NCBI GenBank assembly: GCA_000231825.2
Contig: JH720317.1
Coordinates: 66,645 to 130,644 of the forward strand
Length of the DNA stretch: 64,000 nt
Direction of reading: 5' to 3'
Source of the DNA: Tetrahymena elliotti 4EA
Lineage: Eukaryota > Ciliophora > Oligohymenophorea > Hymenostomatida > Tetrahymenidae
Below, piece by piece: positions 1-13,335 of this stretch. The notes below the pieces were generated by a model. The model was not told where the DNA came from. It searched no databases and saw only the letters and a program-made list of their open reading frames with translations. The translations under genes and the position numbers were made by a program. Position 1 is the stretch's first letter; every line of letters starts with the position of its first letter.

Positions 1-3000
1 TATCTTTTGAAGTCTATTTGTCTGCTCTCCCTTTTTACTTTTCTACAATCCGAGATTAACAATAAATAGTTGAGTGGCCAAAAAGAATACTGCAAAAGCA
101 ATACCAAAATAAGACTTTAAACTTTTTTCAGATTATGTTTCACTGAACTACAGCCAAACACATAATGCAATTTCATAAAATGTTAATACAACTACTCCTG
201 AAGTAATTTTGTAAAAGAAATTAGCGTATATTTCATTCATTATACTATCTATAAATTTAATTGTTTTTAAATTTAATTTTTCATAAGCTAAACTTAAAAA
301 ATAGACTACTAAAAAGATCATCCAAACAATAACAGTCTAAATTATGTTGCTAAATAAAAAGGAATCTATCTATTCTCTTTAGAATGTTTCAGGAACTGAA
401 GCATGTTTAGCAGTTATATTTGGTAAAAACTCAAAGTTAGCAAAATCAAAAATCTTTAAAAAAATATAGAGCTCTTTAGGATAGTTTACATTTAAAAATT
501 TTAGATAATTAACTGACTATAATAGATCAAAAAGGGTTACAAATGTTTGGAAAGGAACAAAAAAGAGTAGCAAGTAACTTAAAAATCCAAAGAAAGCATT
601 AAATACAGTGTTGATATATAAGTTATTTCCATAAGCATCTGATGCTGATACTTTTATTGAAGGAAGCTTAGAGTTAATTGATTTTTTTAGAAGCGAGCTG
701 TTAAATTTATCAGTAATATCTGATTAATTAAATTTAACTAAAAGATTTATATTATTAAAAGGTTTATAGACTCTAATTTAAATCTGAATAGTTTATGTCA
801 TCAATTTGTTTAAAATAACACCTTTTGTTAAAATATAAATATCGTAATCATCAATTTTTTTAGCATCCAAAAAACCTTTTATATTTTCTGTATTTGATAT
901 TGAAATTTCTCTATCAAAATATATTTCACCTGAAATTTCATAATAATTTGATATGTAAGAATACTATGCTTCTAATCTTAAATATGGAGTAGGCCCATCA
1001 GTTATGGTTGTACAAAGAGATTGGCTCAAAAATTATCCATCTTATTGAATAATAAAAAGTAAATTAAATCAATAAAATTTTGTGTAATCATAAAAATGAA
1101 CTTTGATTTTACTCAAAAAAATAATTAAAAATTTTTTCTTTAAGTTTTCAAAAAGAGAAGCTTGTAAAAAGAATTTTTAAATTTTAGTTTTATTTCTTCC
1201 TCATTAATAAGTTTATTAAATGTTTGATCAATGAGAAAAATTTTGATTAACTTTCAAATTTTGAAATATTTTTTTTAAATGAATAAAATTAAATTACTGT
1301 TTAATGGATTAAAGCATTTATAACCACTTTCTATCTTACAGTTATGAGAACAGCCATCATTATCAACAAGATTGTTATCATCACATTAAATGGTTTTACT
1401 TACTCCATATTCCAATAAAAGTTTATCTGTTAATAAATAACCTTTTCCGCATACCTCTTCACATTTCTATGTCTAAAAATTATATTTTACTCCTTAACAT
1501 GTAGAACATGATAAATCACAAGTCTAGCAAACATTTGTTTTACTTAAGTACTTTCCAATAATACATTATTAACATACTGGTGTATTTGTAGCATCAAAAC
1601 TACAAGAATCACAAAATGGATGATTACATGATAAGCATTAAGTCATATTGTAATCGAGAGAGGTTCCTAAAGGACAAGATAAAACACAAGATCCATTGTA
1701 TAAATAATATCCTTAAATACATTTTTAGCAACTACTTTATGTGGCAGAATCACAAACTATACACCTTTAATCTTGGCATATTTTTCTACATATTTGATTC
1801 TAATCATCAGTCTAAAATCCCTAGTCACATATTGCAGTACATGCGAGGGTTATTGGATTCCAGTATTATTTACTTGGAGTTTGAGGGCAAGTAACACAAT
1901 CATTAGTTAATGAAAGATTATAAGAATTTTTGCATACTAAACATTTGCTTTAATTACAAACTTTGCAATTAGGGGTGGAGCATTGTTAACATTATTTTAA
2001 TAATGAATTTTAATAGTAACCTTCTGGGCATTAAGTTACACATTTATCACCTAGTAAAAAATAGCCATTTTAACAGCTTAAACATGAATTAGTATTATCA
2101 GCCTTACATCTATCACAAAAAGCAGAAGCTGTGCACTATTATTAAAATAATAAAATATTAGATTTTTATTTTGAAATATATTTTTTTAATTAAAGAACTT
2201 ACTGAATAGCCACCAACAATAAAATCTCTTATTCCAAGATGAAAGTCTGATTAATTTTCTATAGAAATTGATAAGGTAGATAAATTAGTATCTTCTAATA
2301 CATATATAAACTCTCCATAAGCATCACCATATTCAAAGCCACACAAGCTTTCAGATGTTTTTTAGATATATTTTATAGAATCATTAATATTAATTAGAGT
2401 TGATCCAGAAGGAGTTTGGAATGTAGAAATAATACTCTGACTAGAACTAAGATTGCTTAATTAGTAATCTATTAAATAGAATTTAAAACCAATCTATAAA
2501 AAATTATGAGGCTAATCAATTTAAACATCTATCTTAAATATTGTCTTTTTTATTCCAGACATAAAGCCTCCAAGTAATTAAATATCACCACATAGTGTAT
2601 ACATAGCATTATTACTAAATAGAAATCCTTCATTATTTGAATTCAAATTTTAGACAGTAAAACCCAATTCCTAAATATGAAAAGAAGAAAATCTAGACTT
2701 CTACAAGCCCTCTAAAGCTATAAATCCATCTATTTTTTATTTTATTTAAACATAAATTTTTAAAACTAAAAAATTACTTGGAAGGCTTGTTATTTAATCT
2801 TAGCAAATACTATTTACATTACTATATAATAAAGGGCAAGTTTTTACACATATTCCCTTCCAAAAGTAATAATTTGTTATACATTACTAACATTCACCAT
2901 TTTATGAGTAAGTTTAACAAAACTGATCTCTTTAAACACAAACTTGGTTTTTATTCACCATATCAGAAGGACAAGAAGACACACAATTACCTTTATTAAA

Positions 3001-4002
3001 AATATTATTAGCTCCCTAGCATGGTGGACAAATTCCATTTGTTGGATTAATATTATTGAAACATAATATACAATCAGACTGCAGTGGGCCTTAACAAGAT
3101 AAACATGAAGGATGGCACTCATTCACAAAAATCTAAATCTATCCAATACCAAGAGATTCATTACTAGTACCTTCACCACAACCATATTAAACATATGAAC
3201 AATTAGTTTTAATAGTAATATTTAAATTAGAGTTTCCATCTACATATTTATATTCTCCTAAATATTTTAAAAATCTAACATATAAAAAAAGTATTAATCT
3301 AATTTTTAGATAAGAATCGTAAAATTTAATATTGTTTTTAAAATCCCATAAAAATTTAATAAAATTAAAGTAAAGATTTTTGGTTTAAAAATAATAAGAA
3401 AAAATATTGAAATGAGCAGTTTTCAAAATAAACTTTTCATTTAAAATTAAATAAAAAAAAGTCTTTTATTTAACATTTAGTTTATGAAAAGAATTATTTA
3501 ATTAAAAATATTACCCCTGTAGAAATAATTAATATTTTAATTGCTAAAACATTTTTTTTATAGCTTAATTTTATCTTTCTCATGATTATATGTAAACTAA
3601 TTTGGAGGATTTGATCCAGCAATAATTTATGAGACTTCATAATCCCAGGTATTGATAAGATAGAAATCCATCCTCAAATTAACAGTATAGTGAGGGAGGA
3701 TACTATTTAGCTGCAAAGAGTTAGCTACAGCATTATAGCCTAATTCATATTAACCTAGTATTTTGTCGTTGAACTCAGGATCTTTCTAATTACACTTAAA
3801 AATGGTTAAATTTTTCCATGAACTATTTGGATAAGTAGTTTCATTAACTCTTTCATATATTTCTATTTCACCAACTTTTGTTTTAAATTAAAAATATTAA
3901 TATTTTGTAAACTAGATAAATAACAATTTTGAAAAATTTACTTATTAATTAAATATGTAAAATAAAGGTTAAGAAAACAAAGGTTATTTGTAATCTATTC
4001 AT
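1..4002 (-). CDS. Cysteine-rich multi-pass membrane protein, gene A (3' end off the window)
   Basis: With TAA/TAG as Gln the exons are 3942-4002, 3515-3874, 2203-3257, 1298-2135 and 1-1040; splice phases close and give 1118 codons, open to the left edge. The N-terminus is a signal peptide (MNRLQITFVFLTFIL). Next come a probable beta-sandwich ectodomain and CxxC-type furin/growth-factor-receptor-like repeats, then a second non-Cys segment (about residues 330-480) and more Cys repeats. A motif at about residues 735-765, beginning CDDNNLVDNDGC, matches the DUF4215/Myxococcus Cys-rich repeat pattern. From about residue 910 hydrophobic helices resemble the C-terminal module of the 13-45 kb cluster (shared NYP..LYIFLK.FDF.NFEFLP). 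The function is unknown; a surface or secretory-pathway receptor-like role is inference. The true C-terminus is not in the window. Confidence 0.85.
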
Positions 4003-6379
4003 TTTGGTTTTATTTTTGAAAATTTATTTATTCTAACTAAATATTTATTATAATATTTATTACTTTTGATTTTTTAATTAAGTCTTTAAAGAAAGAAACT
4101 AGAGGGAATTAGAGTAAAAAATATAAAGTAAGCTAATATTTTAATAAAAAATTACTATTCAATCATTTATCAGAACAAATCCTACCTAATAAGTACAAAA
4201 ATTAATACTAATTTAATGTAAACTTTAATATTTCAATCATTTTTTAACCACAAAAAATTTTAATTTCACAATAGATTTTGTTTAGTGAAAACTAATAGTT
4301 AAAATGTATTTGATTAATCTAATTTATTCTTATATTAAAATTATTAGAGAGGCTTTATGTTTTACAGACATATCTATCTATCTATTCATTAATTTTCTTT
4401 TTAGAACCTTTATTCACTTGCAGTATACTTAAAATAATTTCATAAATATATATTCTGTTATTCTTCTGATGCCAAAATTTATCTAATTCTTATCAATTTT
4501 ATGAAACTTAATATAATGAATTTAATGTTTTGATAAGCTAATATAAAGGACATGATATTAATTTCAAAATTAAAAAATCTTATCATATCAATAATTGTTT
4601 TCTTTTTTATAAAGCTTTCTACTAAAAAATAATTTTATTAGCATAATCTATTATCTAAGTAAAAGAAATAGTAAGCATTTATTAAGAGAGCTCCATGTAA
4701 TTTTTTCTCAATTTTTTTTATTTAAATAATATTGTACTATTATCTTTTATAATATGTTAAATGTGCTTTTTGTAAAGTATTTTAAGAAAATTTTTCAATT
4801 AAAATTGAACAATATTCTGTTCTGGTATGCTGAAATTTCGAAAGATTAATTATTTATATCAATTAATAAATACATTTTTATTTACTTGAAATTATATTTA
4901 AATTCCATATTGAAATACTAATTTTTGAAATTGGATTTATTTTAATGAATAAATCAATAAGAAAAAAGAGAGTAATTGAATTCAATTTTAGATATCAACT
5001 AAAAAAAAGTTTAGATTTCTTTAATGTATATTGCGTATCATAAAAGAATTGATTAAAACCAGAGATATTTTATTAAAAAAATATTCAATAAAAAGTTAAT
5101 GAAGTGCTATCGAGTTACAGATTAAAAAATTAATAAAAATTCAACAGATGTATAAAAGAATCTTTCATCAATTCAATTACTTAAAGATTACTAATACTAT
5201 TAGATGATGATTGCAACAAGTTAGATATTTTATAAAATCTTATTTATCTAATGAAAAAAAAATAATATCATAAGGTAAAAAGTCCTTTCAGATAAATTCA
5301 AGAATTAAATGGCTTTATTCATGCAGCTCTTTGTTAAATTTTAGATTTTGTATTAGGGTTTTTTGATAAATAATAATGAAAAGAACAAAATTGTTTTTTT
5401 ATTTTGAAACTTTGTTCTAAAAAATCATAGCTAAAATCGTTTGAAAAACATAATATCTCTATTTTAAATTTTACAATATCTACTTTATTGAATAAAATTT
5501 ACATAAATAATGATATTCTCAAAATCAAAATCTAAAGAGAAGTAAAAGATTAGTGATAATAAAAAATTTCTGTAGCTAATAGGAGATTTTGGAGATAGAA
5601 GAGAGAAAATCCAAAAATTGTATTTTTAAGTGAATTATATTTTAATAAATTGATTTGTAACATAATGAAAAAAATCTAGAAATTGTTAATTATGATATTT
5701 CTAGTATAAATTTTAAAATATAAAGTACTAGAACAAAAAAGATTATTTAAATAATAATTGAAAAACTTGATTGGTTACTGTATTTGGTTAATAAGGACAG
5801 AAAATATATAGTAACATAATTTTAAAAGAAAAAATAATTTAATTCTTTTATTAAGTTGAATTTTATGAGCATAGAATTTAATTTGATCAAAATGTTTAGT
5901 CCCTATTTTAAAATTTGTTTTCTTTTTACTATTTGAATCTCAAAATTTGCATATTAGTGTTTGTAAGCTTAATTGATGTGTAACTTAAAATAGATGGATT
6001 ATTATTATCATATAGATTCAGGATATCAATATTATACAAATTGCAGATAAAAAATAACTGAGTAAGAGTGATGAGGTATTTAAGATAACATCATAAGTCA
6101 GCCATTTTATAGAAAAAGACTGAAGATTATAAAACTTCATTTTGGCTTTTTATAGGTTTAATTTACAATTAGAAATAAAGTCTCTATTTCAAATAAAAGT
6201 TTGACTAATACTATTTACAATATTTTATTATAAAATATGTTTATGCTATAATAACACATTTAGAGGATCTTTCTTTTAAAAAAAATTACTTAAAAATTAT
6301 ATTTTTTTTTCATAGTTAGTAATTGCTAATTTTTAGAATGACATTTAAAATTTGTGATCATACTTTTATAGCTATTTAA
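4003..6379. other. Intergenic, AT-rich, no gene seen
   Basis: No convincing coding region on either strand in the ciliate code. It holds homopolymer runs and a short ATCT tract near 4367-4384. It probably contains the promoter of gene A next to 4002. Weak ORFs are expected by chance because only TGA stops. Confidence 0.6.
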
Positions 6380-6900
6380 ACGTTGTCTTTTTTTAACTCT
6401 ATTCATTTCTCTCTAAATTAAAAACATTTAAGAACCTAAAAATAATGCAACAAAAGAAGTACCAACTACTGATTTCAAAGTGATTTCATAGAGTATTTCA
6501 TTTATCTGAAGTAAAATAAAAAAATTATTTCAAAAAGAGTAACAAAACTAGTCAAGAAGCTTATTTTGAAAAAGAGGTAGAGTATACTTTATTCATAAAT
6601 TCATCAATAAGATTTGCAATTTTAATATTAAATTTATTATAAACTAGGCCACAATCAGTAGAATAGCATGAATACACTCCATCCAATAATAATCTGAATC
6701 AAATTACTAAAGAAAAAGGAATCAATTTATTCTTTTTAGAATTTTAAAGAGACATTATCATCTGATGCATTAATATTTGGGAAAACTCAAAGCATCAATC
6801 AAATTATAGTAATATTAGTCTTATGATTGTTAGCTAGGTTATAACAATAAGCTTATTAATAAATAATCTAGTCAATCAATTTTTATGTAAAAATTATTTC
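6380..6900 (-). pseudogene. Decayed C-terminal membrane-module fragment related to gene A
   Basis: The reverse strand aligns by eye with gene A positions about 30-480. A stretch reading EQIDSFFFSN matches EQIDSFLFSN of gene A, preceded by a degenerate copy of the FEFLPNI segment. The frame is broken by in-frame TGA codons, one just before the FPNI-like segment and one after the helix following EQIDSF. No Cys-rich ectodomain is attached. It is a dead duplicate of the 3' part of a family member. Confidence 0.7.
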
Positions 6901-7185
6901 ATCAAAATAAGATTGAAAAACTTTAAACAATTCTTAAAAATAATTTTTAGTTTTCAAATTTTTTTGAACAAAATAAAAAGCTAAATCTTTAATGAAAATT
7001 CATGTTTTTTTTATTTCAGATTAGTTATTAACTTTGTAAGTATAATGTTTCTTTAATTAGTAGAATTTATTTGGATTAATTTTTTTCTTGCTTGATAAAA
7101 TTTAAGTAGAAATTAGCTAATTAATTCAAGACTAATAATCAAAGGAAAATAAATTAACAAATAAAATATTCCAATATTTTTAAAT
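6901..7185. other. Short 5' flank of the 7186 gene
   Basis: AT-rich spacer between the decayed fragment and the start codon at 7186. No feature beyond a probable promoter/5' UTR could be recognised. Confidence 0.4.
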
Positions 7186-10100
7186 ATGAATAGCAGCATA
7201 TTCTTTCTCTTGCTTCTTAATACTCTTTATTGTAGAGTTTAAGATCTTTCTGAGCAAATTGTTTTTTCAAGTATTCCAATTAAAAGCTTAGAATTTAATG
7301 ATATAATTGATTTATAATAATAATCATCTCAAACTACCATTTAGTAAATTCAAGCAACAAATAATTTTGTTTATGTAAAGATTGAAAAATCACTCTTGAA
7401 AATATATGATTTAAATAATTTATAGAATTAGTTTTATTTAGATTTAGGGAAAGTTATTGTTTGCAATTATTTTGTTGTGAGTTTAGATGATTCTAAAATA
7501 TTTTGCTCATCTTCAAACTAAATTTTTAGATTTGACTTTAAATATGGAGATGATTATCGTGTTTAGACCTAAAATAAAATACAGGTAACTCAGAATTTGT
7601 TAACGAACAAAATAAATTAGATAGTTATAGATTTAAAGTTTTAATTTGTCCTAGCCCAAGGAGGAACTTAAATATGCATATATTAGTATGAAGATCTTTC
7701 TAACTTTAAAATGATTGATATAGGCGAAGATGTAAGCTATATAAAAATTTCACTTGATGGTAAGCTAATTTTTTGTAAATCAAAAGATTAAAATGGATTA
7801 TCAAGTATAAGAATATTTGAAATTAATCAACAAACAAATGATTTTACAGAAATAGGAGGAATATATAAATAATTCATTGTTGATTATTTTGACATAACAT
7901 ATGATAATAGCTATATATATTGCTTTAACTAGATTAATTAATAGCTAATTTCTATAGACATTTAAAACATATAAACAATTTATTATTCGAATAATAATAA
8001 TAATAAAGTTATCATTCAAAAATATAATATCCTTAATCTCCCTCTTATGAATACTAATATGATAATAACTTCTTTAAAATTATTATCTGACTAATATCTT
8101 GTATTAGGAGTGAAATACTAAGGTTTATATTTTATTGATATTAGTGATCAGAGTTAGGTAGAGTTATTTTATTAGATATATTAAGCAGAAATTCCTTAAT
8201 ACACTGATTTTAATGGCTTAAAAAGAAACTATTTAATAACAAGCGACTTTTCAAGCATTAAAATATTCTAAAGTTAGAATGTTAAAACAAATGATCAAAT
8301 ACCAAATTTATTTAATACTCATTTACTTAAGCTTTTCCCAATGTAAAAAGCATAAACTTGCTTATCTTTAAACAATAACAAAAATATTCTTATCAATTAG
8401 AATAACCAAATAATGTTAAGCAGTTTTTATAATTAAAATGACCCTTTAGTAATAAAATCTACTTTTTAAAAAGATATTATTAGTAAAAATGCAATAATAG
8501 ATATAAATTCCTCTTCTCTTTACATGTAATCATCTTAGATATCTAACTATCTAGATTATTATAAAATTGATTTTGATGATTTAAATCTAAACTTAAATCA
8601 AAAATTGACCCTATTATCTGCTGTTCCTAACTTAAAAGATACTAAGCTACCTTATGGTAATATGGTAAGAAGTTAAGATGGCACTCTAATAGCTGTAGCT
8701 TATGGGAATGGATTTTTATTATTTGACTCAAGCAAATTTTCAAGCTTGAATCTGATAAAATAAATAAATTTTTTAAGTGATGAAGTGGAAAATTTAGAAA
8801 TTACAAGTAATAATTAGTGGATTATCTGCACTCAAATAAATTTAGGTTTATATGCTTTTGTAAATATTTAAGATAAAAATAATATTTCTTTGAGAAATGT
8901 TTATAGAACAAATGGAGTGTCAGGTGTAATTACATTTTAAAATGGAGACTATGCTTATCTTTATTGTGGATCTAAAGGCTTGATTATTTTGGATACACTT
9001 CAACTTCCTTAGATATCTATTGTCGGTACGTTGCAAACTAATGAATGGATGAATTATATAAATATATTTCCTAATGAGAAATTCTTAACAATATCTTAAT
9101 CAAATTAAGAAATGATTTTATTAGTTGATATACAAGATAAAACGAATCCATAAATAGTTTCTAAAATTCAAATAAGTAATGATATTGGCTATTCCTCATG
9201 TTTATCTGATGACAAAAATTTTTTGTATCTTCTTAGCTAACAAGGTCTAAGAACAATTCCTATTCAATCAAAAATTTATTATTAATAAACCTAATACATT
9301 TTTGATGATATAACAGGGTCATATTCACAAATAAGAAGCCAGTAAAATCTTAAAGTAGGATTTTCATATTCAATAAATTTAACCCCTCTTTATCCTCCTA
9401 TTTTTGACCTATAAATTACCAACATATTTTTTTACTAAAATTTCTCATTTTAATCGCTCCCTGATTGGATAAAATTCTCTTTTTTAGAAAAAATAATTTA
9501 TATCTAAGCTTCTAAAGAGTGTGAAAAGACTAGTAACTTGAATTATAACTTTGTTCTCTTGTAAGTGTAAAGTAAAATAGAAAGAGATAGCTTTATCTTT
9601 ACTTAAGAAACAGATGGTTTAAGTATAAATAAAGAATTAAGCAACTAAATATTTTCGCAATTAAAAAACAGATATTATATTACACCTTAAAATTTTGCTA
9701 ATCCATTATTTTTTCAGCAGCTTGATTAAATTAGCTTAAGTGTTTCAGGATTAAGTAATGACTAGATGACTATTTTAACTGATTTAACTCTTAGAAAATT
9801 ACTTTAAAGTATTTAAATAGTTCCAATATAATTTCATATTGAGCCTTCTTTGCAGCTTGATTTAAATAGTCCTCAAAAATTAATTAACACTCCGACTAGA
9901 AATATCACATGCACATTTTAATTAAGTGATAAGAAATATGGTGTTTTTGTTAATAAATCCTATGATGGAGTAGTAACTTTTTTGACTTAAGATTCAACCG
10001 TGCTAATTTTAAAAGGATTAACATCAAGAATAAACCAAATTTTAAGCGAAAAAAGCATTTTATTTTATAATTTCACTTAAATTGATTAAATATCTTTTAA

Positions 10101-12532
10101 TCTTACTATTTAAGATTTTATCAATTATGATTTTTAGTAAGCTTTTTCATTTTCTGAATTGCAAATAATAACTATTTAAAAAGCTATTTAGTTAAAATTC
10201 AGGCTTTAAGATTAGCTTGTAAAAATGTATCCTGATGGAATTTTATATATTAATAGTTAAATTGTGATTTAATTTAATAACTAGACATTCGAAACTCAAG
10301 ATAAATCTAACATTTAATATATTATTCTAGTAAACTTACCAAATAGTGATTAGGTTTAGAAGCAATATTTAGATTTTTAGAATCAAATTATAGTTGATTA
10401 TTTAGATAAATAGTTTTCAAATGGGTATCAATTAATACCATAGGACTTCTGGATGAAAGCAGATTCTATTTAATTGAGATTCACTGGTTTTTCAAGTTAC
10501 GAGCTCTTTTATAATCGTTACAAATTTAAGATAATAGCTTTTGATGGATATTCTTTAGCTGAAGACTAATTTTAAATTGAATTAAGTAGAATATCATTTT
10601 CGTTCATTATTCTTATTATTTTATATGCATTAGGACCATTAATTATTTTAGTTGTCTTGTTTAAATTTAGAAAAAGCTTTTAGAATTTATACATTTTAAA
10701 AAAATGGGGAAGAATATATTAAGATCAAGTTTATGCAAATACTTACTACATAAAAAAGATTGTATTTGTAGGAGATGAATTAAGAAAAGCCCAAAACTTA
10801 TTAGATGCCATCATTCACTTTGTATTAAATAATGAATACGAATTCAAGAAATTTTGTAAATAAAATATCTTAGAAGGTGAATTAAAAGTAACACCTAAAA
10901 TAAAGTATAAAACTTAACTATAAAATGAATTAGAAATTAAATTTTCTAATGAAAATGCAGCGAAATAGAGAAAATAAATCTCAAAGAATTATTTAAGTAA
11001 AATAACTCCTAAAAATTTTGGATTTGAAAAAGAAAATTTATTACAAGATCTGAATTAAGTTTTTAAATATTCTATTAATCCCTCTAAACAAAAGCATAAA
11101 AGTTAACATTAATTTTCATAAATAAATTCATTTATAGAACAAAATAATCAAAAGATAAATAATAAAAATAATAGGTTAAGAAAGTTAATAAATTTGTTCA
11201 TTGATTAAAATACTAAGGATCTTAGTATTGATAGAATATCTTATTTTTTGAAACACTTTGAAATTCAATTTGAATTTGAAGGTAAAATATATGGACCAGA
11301 GTATTATGAATAGCAAATAATTGACTAAGGAAGTGTATTTTATTACTGTTTGATGTCATGTGTATCTTAGTATTTGCTTAGTCTAGATTATCTTAGTTAT
11401 TAAACGATTATACATCTTAAATAACTAGTAAAGCTATATTAGAGACAAAAACAAAATCAAGTTTAACTAACTAATTATTAAAATAAAAATTGGTATTCTA
11501 AATATGCTTACATATAAGACCAAAAGAATGTTACATCTTAATAATTACTCACAAAACCATATTCAGAAGTATATTTCGATATTGATTTACTTCAAAATGA
11601 TTTAAAAATTATATTTGATGATCTATAAGAAATTACTTCAAATAAAAAAATTGTTTAGATTCTTAATGATTTTATATAAGAAAATGTGAATTTTGGAATA
11701 ATAAAATAATTTCTCATTTCTAAAAAGCTGGGTCTTATAAAAAATAAAAAAATTTTACAATACCCATTTTAAGAAAGCTCTATACATCTTAAAAGTAGTG
11801 AAATAGATGCAATAGAATGCTTTAAATTAGATCCTTCAGTTTAATTTTCAAATTTGAGATATTACTTCTCAAAAGCATCACACTAATTACTTCTTAGCAA
11901 AGGTATTAATTTGATGCCAAACTGGATTAAATTAGAAATTAAAAGCCAAAACTGTTTGATTATTCATGGAACTCCTACTTTTTATGAGATAGGTTAAATT
12001 TAAATTAGAATTTATGATAAAAGCTAGATTATCGTTAGCTAATTTAGTTTGTAAATACTTTTGAAAGGTTAAAGAAAGATTTGTTCTGCTAAGAACATAG
12101 GTTCTTAAAACTAATAAAATGGACTAGCATTCATTAATAAATTCTCATCAGTAATTTTATCAAGTAAAAGTATCATTAATCAATAATAGTAGTAAGAACA
12201 AAAGTTATCACCAGGCTATGCTAAAAATGACTAAGATCAAAAGTAAATTTTTATTTTTGATAATTTTTATTAATTTATTTTTAAAAAGCGAAGAGCCTCA
12301 AAATACTTCATTTAAATCTTTGGCTAAAAGAAAAAGTTCTATGGGTAGATCTTCATTTGTATCAATTAAACTTAACAAAATAAATGAAATTGATGATTAA
12401 TAAGATGATGACAGAAAATCTTTCAAAGATCGGTAAGACACCTAGGAACTAGACTTAGCTGATGAGTGTGCAATACATTTAAATTTCTCATAACACAAGA
12501 AATTTAAAAGAAAAGAGACAATTTAAAATTGA
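7186..12532 (+). CDS. Single-pass membrane protein with LVIVD beta-propeller and cadherin-like segments
   Basis: Exons 7186-12242 and 12289-12532 (46-nt GTAAAT...AAAG intron) encode 1766 residues. The start is the first ATG and gives a signal peptide (MNSSIFFLLLLNTLYC). Residues about 50-700 repeat beta-propeller blades; two near residues 600-670 (GLIILDT..., ILLVDIQDKTNPQIVSKI) match the LVIVD-repeat style. A LPDWIKFSF motif near residue 758 resembles the start of a dystroglycan-type cadherin-like (CADG) domain. One strong membrane helix lies at about 1136-1160 (FIILIILYALGPLIILVVL). About 600 residues follow, including a second CADG-like segment near 1576 (MPNWIKLEI..., then HGTP) and an acidic, polar tail. 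Without the intron the frame hits TGA at 12385; splicing restores a polar tail. The ligand and role are unknown; it looks like a cell-surface protein. Confidence 0.88.
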
Positions 12533-13335
12533 ATTTAATTATTATTACTCTATACCATAAAATTAAAATAAAAAATCTTTTTTACAGTATTTTATTTTTT
12601 TAACCTTAAAAGAAATGTTAATTTACTTTATTAAATAAATTACTCATCAAATAAATAAAAAATTTTAATTAATCTAAATTTATTTACTAAAATTATTAAC
12701 TTTTTAATAGAAGGTGTAAAATTTCTTATTTTATGAAAATAATTATTAAAAGAAAATAAACTAAAAATAAGATTATTCTAAATTAATTAATAATTGTTAT
12801 CTTAAAATATTCAGACCTTCGTATACAATTTTGAAAAGCTAAGTCGTTATTGAAATTTTATTTAAATAGCATTGTATTTAATTTATATACTATTTTAAAA
12901 ATTTTTTGGATGAAGATAAAAAAAATTCAATTCCCTTTAGATTTTAACGAAAAGGTAAGTACCTAATGAATTAATGTTTACAAAACATCTTAAGCAAAAT
13001 TTTTTCAAGTTGTTTTTTTTTATTTATTTATTTTTTATAATATTAAAAAAATTTTATCTGCTACAAACCCTTCTATTTTCTCTCATTTAAATTCTAGAAA
13101 AATATTGAAAAAAATCTTTTTCAGAAATGATTTATTGTTAAATTTGAATTTGAGGTGCAGAAAAAGTTATGAAAACTCTTCTTTAATAATACCAAGAAAA
13201 GAAATATTTATTTTCAAATGGAAATTTTGAAAGATTGTATTATTTTAACTTTTATTTATTGATATCTACTCACTCACATAAATAATCATATTTTGTTGGA
13301 TTCAATTTTATATTTATTAGGATAATTTTTTTTAT
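12533..13335. other. Convergent intergenic region
   Basis: About 0.8 kb of AT-rich DNA between two convergent 3' ends (12532 plus, 13336 minus). Nothing coding recognised; presumably 3' UTRs. Confidence 0.6.
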
